This document shows, piece by piece, positions 61,692-64,000 of a stretch of 64,000 nt of DNA. Every line of letters starts with the position of its first letter. Within the stretch, counting starts at the first letter, position 1. The stretch spans positions 17,417,152-17,481,151 of the forward strand of contig OW203743.1 in NCBI GenBank assembly GCA_934045075.1, read 5' to 3'. The DNA is from Yponomeuta sedellus. Taxonomy: Eukaryota > Arthropoda > Insecta > Lepidoptera > Yponomeutidae. Below the pieces are notes generated by a model. That model did no database searches, was not told where the DNA came from, and worked only from the letters and a program-made list of their open reading frames with translations. Position numbers and translations under genes: made by a program.

Positions 61692-62035
61692 TTGTGTTTC
61701 GCTTATTGTGTCTCCAAACTCTATGGAAGATAACAGCGATGATTCTTGCTTTGGGTTAACCCGTAACAGATTGTGATTCTTGCTTTGGGTTAACCCATAG
61801 CATTAACCCGTAACAGAACATGGGACATTCGTGGTTTCTAAATTTGTCAAACTGATCAACGACCTGAACCAAGGGTATAGCTACAAACCTTTTTATGATA
61901 ATTCTAGCGAACGTCCTAGTAAATTGTCGTTATACTGATGGTATTAAGGTGTCAGACGGCAGAACAATGACGGTGGAAATTCAAGGTGTTCCTTTTATTT
62001 CTGACACAATGCTATTTAGCAAAAAATAATCTTTA

Positions 62036-62240
62036 TGTCAGCTGCCGACGATAGATGGCAGTCGTTAAGCCAAGTCAGAGGCTTTAGGGCGGCTTGTAAA
62101 CTTCTGACAGTAGACCAGCCACTAGTCTTGCAAGCCTCCACCAATACGGACTTGGCCTCTATGGTGGAATATGCCCTATACCTTCCTCAGGGATGAGACC
62201 AATGCCCGTCGGTGGGGACATAATGGGTTGATTATGAATC
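62036..62240 (+). mobile_element. 5S-SINE subfamily B, 3' two thirds
   Basis: 'gctgccgacgatagatggca' ... 'agggcggcttgtaaacttct' ... 'agcctccaccaatacggact' ... 'ggggacataatgggttgatt'. The head is missing. Confidence 0.65.
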
Positions 62241-62509
62241 TTTATGATGGAAGCCTTTCGATTAGTACGATAAGCCTACAGGGTATTGTTGTTTCTTGTG
62301 TTGCGGGTTCAATTCCTGGTTTAACCACGTAATTATTCAAATATCCATGAATGCCGTTTAATTTTGTATTTTTTTTTAATATTTGCTTAGAACGTGGTAT
62401 ATTATGGCGAGAGCTTATTAAAATTTCATGTCACAATCTGTTAGGTATGTTTTAACAAGGAACAGATATAAATTTATTTTTGTAAATAAAATGTCACACT
62501 ACCATAATG

Positions 62510-62740
62510 AAAAACCTATTTACAGGCTAAAAATTCCACCCATGCCGGGATTCTAACCCGCGACCTCTGGCTATCCGTGCCAGAGGTCGCGGGTTCGAAT
62601 CCATTTTGTTAGTTTCACTGATGCCGGTAAGTCGCCCATTAGCTCAGTTGGGAGAGCGCTGGCACGGTTAGCCAAACGTCGCGGGTTCGAATCCCGGCAT
62701 GGGTGGAATTTTTAGCCTCTAAATAAGTGTTTATATGTCC
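62510..62740. mobile_element. tRNA-derived SINE family 1: fold-back fragment joined to a good copy
   Basis: 62510-62601 is a minus-oriented 3' half folded on itself at the anticodon hairpin (17-bp perfect arms 62555-62571 and 62579-62595, loop tatccgt). A well-preserved plus copy follows (62618-62728) with the A box 'tagctcagttgg' and B box 'gggttcgaatccc'. Confidence 0.78.
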
Positions 62741-62849
62741 AAATACCTCAGCGTCTTAAATTGTCAATCCACGGCACTTGTGTTAACTAATCCCAAATTC
62801 TCTCTCTGACAGAAGGCCTGTGTCCTGCAGTGGGATGACTATGCTAAAT

Positions 62850-63075
62850 AAAAATACATTGCTTGTTACCATGTCATGTCACCAGTCTTCCCTCACTGTT
62901 AGAGAGTGGCGTTCGCGCTACATATTCACAAATACAGCTAGTTGGTTTTTTAAACAAATTTACTTGTCCATGTCCGGATTTAAACTCACAATCTCCTGAA
63001 TGTGAGGCTAGCATTTCACCATTGTGCTCACCACTCACAACCATGGGTGGAATTTTTAGCCTCTAAATAGGTTTT
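62850..63075 (-). mobile_element. tRNA-derived SINE family 4 joined to a family 1 tail
   Basis: The minus-oriented family 4 copy ends at 'ccattgtgctcaccactcac'. The plus-oriented family 1 tail 'atgggtggaatttttagcct' continues to 63075. Confidence 0.6.
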
Positions 63076-63094
63076 TGATAGTTAATGTAATCCT

Positions 63095-63270
63095 GCGATC
63101 GACTATACTTATATCAACGGAGTGCTCGCATGTCTGAAATGTGGCAGAACCTTCACAAAAACGGTAGGTTATGCGAGCCATATGCGAGCGCACCAACGCC
63201 ACCAAAATGGGAGTTGAAGTAGTCGCCGTGACCGAAATCGGTCGGGACTATCATCACCACCACCATCAAT
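63095..63270 (+). mobile_element. LINE 3' end encoding a C2H2-like zinc finger tail
   Basis: The translation includes [20 protein letters not shown] and HQRH before a stop, a CX2C...HX3-4H pattern. It is followed by 'atcatcaccaccaccatcaa'. Such a finger closes the polymerase of some non-LTR elements. This is a 5'-truncated relic. Confidence 0.5.
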
Positions 63271-63276
63271 GTTTTT

Positions 63277-63389
63277 CATTGTAGACTTTTAGTCCGGATT
63301 TGTTTTTATATCGGAAAAGTCCGACCAGGTTTCGCTCCGATTCGCAGAGCTTAATCAAGTAAGTAAATCCGGACTAAAAGTCTACAATG
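63277..63389. mobile_element. 113-bp MITE with perfect 25-bp inverted ends
   Basis: 'cattgtagacttttagtccg' plus gattt (63277-63301) is exactly complementary to 63365-63389. The interior is 'ggaaaagtccgaccaggttt' ... 'cgcagagctta'. No coding content. Confidence 0.82.
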
Positions 63390-63737
63390 TGTTGTGCTTA
63401 CGAAAGTTTTAGTTCAAAAATGTTTTTCATAATTATAAAATTTACTTGAATAGCTTCTTCTACCGCAGCCCGGCTTGTATTCTTATCTCTATTCATCATA
63501 AATCGTCGGGCCATTGAGGAAGAGGATGCTTAACGCGGGCTGTTCGATGGCTCCGATAAGGCTTTTTGAGCGAAGCAGCTGCCGTGTGATAAGGAGTTTT
63601 CCTTGTGGGCTCTCAAAAATTGCGTCTATGGACTTTGGTACAGCGGCAAAAATGTGATTTCGGCATCTTATCGTAGGTAATGTTATAGGTACTTGTTAAA
63701 AAAGTTGAATCGGCTGATTTAAAAAGATTATTAAATC

Positions 63738-64000
63738 GGCCCCGGCTGCCTGAGTGATCTTAAACGATTACGAAGGCTAAGCAACACAAAGCGCGTCAGT
63801 GCATGCATGTGTAAACCGTCTATGACTAACGCTAGTGGCATTTTTCCGAGCTGTGCTTCGCAAGGCACGTTAAGAAGTTGGTGCCGGCTGCCGTCGATAG
63901 ATGGCAGTCGTTAAGCCAAGTCAGAGACCTTAGGGCGGCTTGAAAACTTCTGACAATAAGACCAGCCACTAGTCTTGCAAGCCTCCACCAATCCCGACTT
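63738..64000 (+). mobile_element. 5S-rRNA-derived SINE subfamily B, cut by window edge
   Basis: The head 'cgattacgaaggctaagcaa' then 'gcgcgtcag' resembles 5S rRNA. The full body follows to 'cctccaccaatcccgactt', where the window stops. Confidence 0.75.

Larger units (their letters stand above)
57450..61800 (-). mobile_element. CR1/L2-like non-LTR retrotransposon, both ORFs open
   Basis: The element is read on the minus strand. ORF1 (60516-61691) and ORF2 (57650-60514) are intact. The 3' UTR ends 'gcaataaaggaatctgaatc' and a GAATCT simple repeat (57450-57481), the tail type of CR1/L2 elements instead of poly(A). ORF1 can be read open further 5' past a duplicated 'tgattcttgctttgggttaa' (61737-61795), so the 5' end is uncertain and the copy may be slightly truncated. 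Confidence 0.85.

Noticed and set aside
62630..62702. Possible functional tRNA gene (good A and B boxes)
   Set aside because: The same sequence recurs many times with a fixed leader and tail, the acceptor stem pairs poorly and the fold is that of a SINE head. It is annotated as SINE family 1.

Overview
The window looks like a repeat-rich insect nuclear genome, most likely Lepidoptera. This is inferred from AT-rich spliced genes, dense short interspersed repeats, and many copies of a 'cactgc(t)g(g)ggcac(a)gg' type repeat that I associate with moth and butterfly genomes. No bacterial operons, RNA genes or CRISPR arrays are present. Only one apparently intact host gene is visible: a six-exon papain-family (cathepsin L-like) cysteine protease at 4351-12881 (+). 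Its exons join in phase into a 329-residue preproenzyme with the catalytic Gln, Cys, His and Asn all present.

Inside intron 2 of the protease, on the opposite strand (about 5774-7298), lies a second multi-exon gene or recent pseudogene. It encodes a THAP zinc-finger domain, followed by two consecutive exons that each carry a DHNY motif matching the HCF-1-binding consensus (D/E)HxY. Its coding frame is damaged near the start codon and in exon 3.

The rest is mostly mobile DNA. From 17927 to 26282 there is a Ty3/gypsy element with very short 105-bp LTRs and a 5-bp target duplication (GTCCG). Its pol is broken by a frameshift, a nonsense codon and a 3.9-kb PIF/Harbinger insertion (about 20621-24528). 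That Harbinger copy holds remnants of its HARBI1-like transposase and its Myb/SANT-like partner, an older non-LTR fragment, and two adjacent near-perfect snapback palindromes. From 39061 to 45631 (-) lies a very young BEL/Pao element with indistinguishable 517-bp LTRs, inserted in a TATAATAG microsatellite. From about 57450 to 61800 (-) lies a CR1/L2-like LINE with both ORFs open. Smaller pieces include a mariner fragment, several LINE 3' ends, Tc1-like and other MITEs, a foldback-like element around a 31-bp minisatellite, and a 45-bp minisatellite.

Short interspersed repeats dominate the gaps. There is a 5S-rRNA-derived SINE family and at least four tRNA-derived families. Several copies of the commonest tRNA-derived family are folded back on themselves; two turn exactly at the anticodon-like hairpin. 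Together with other 4-7-nt-loop palindromes this suggests repeated template-switch (snapback) events. The 26996-29230 and 50130-53200 stretches hold no gene I can recognise.
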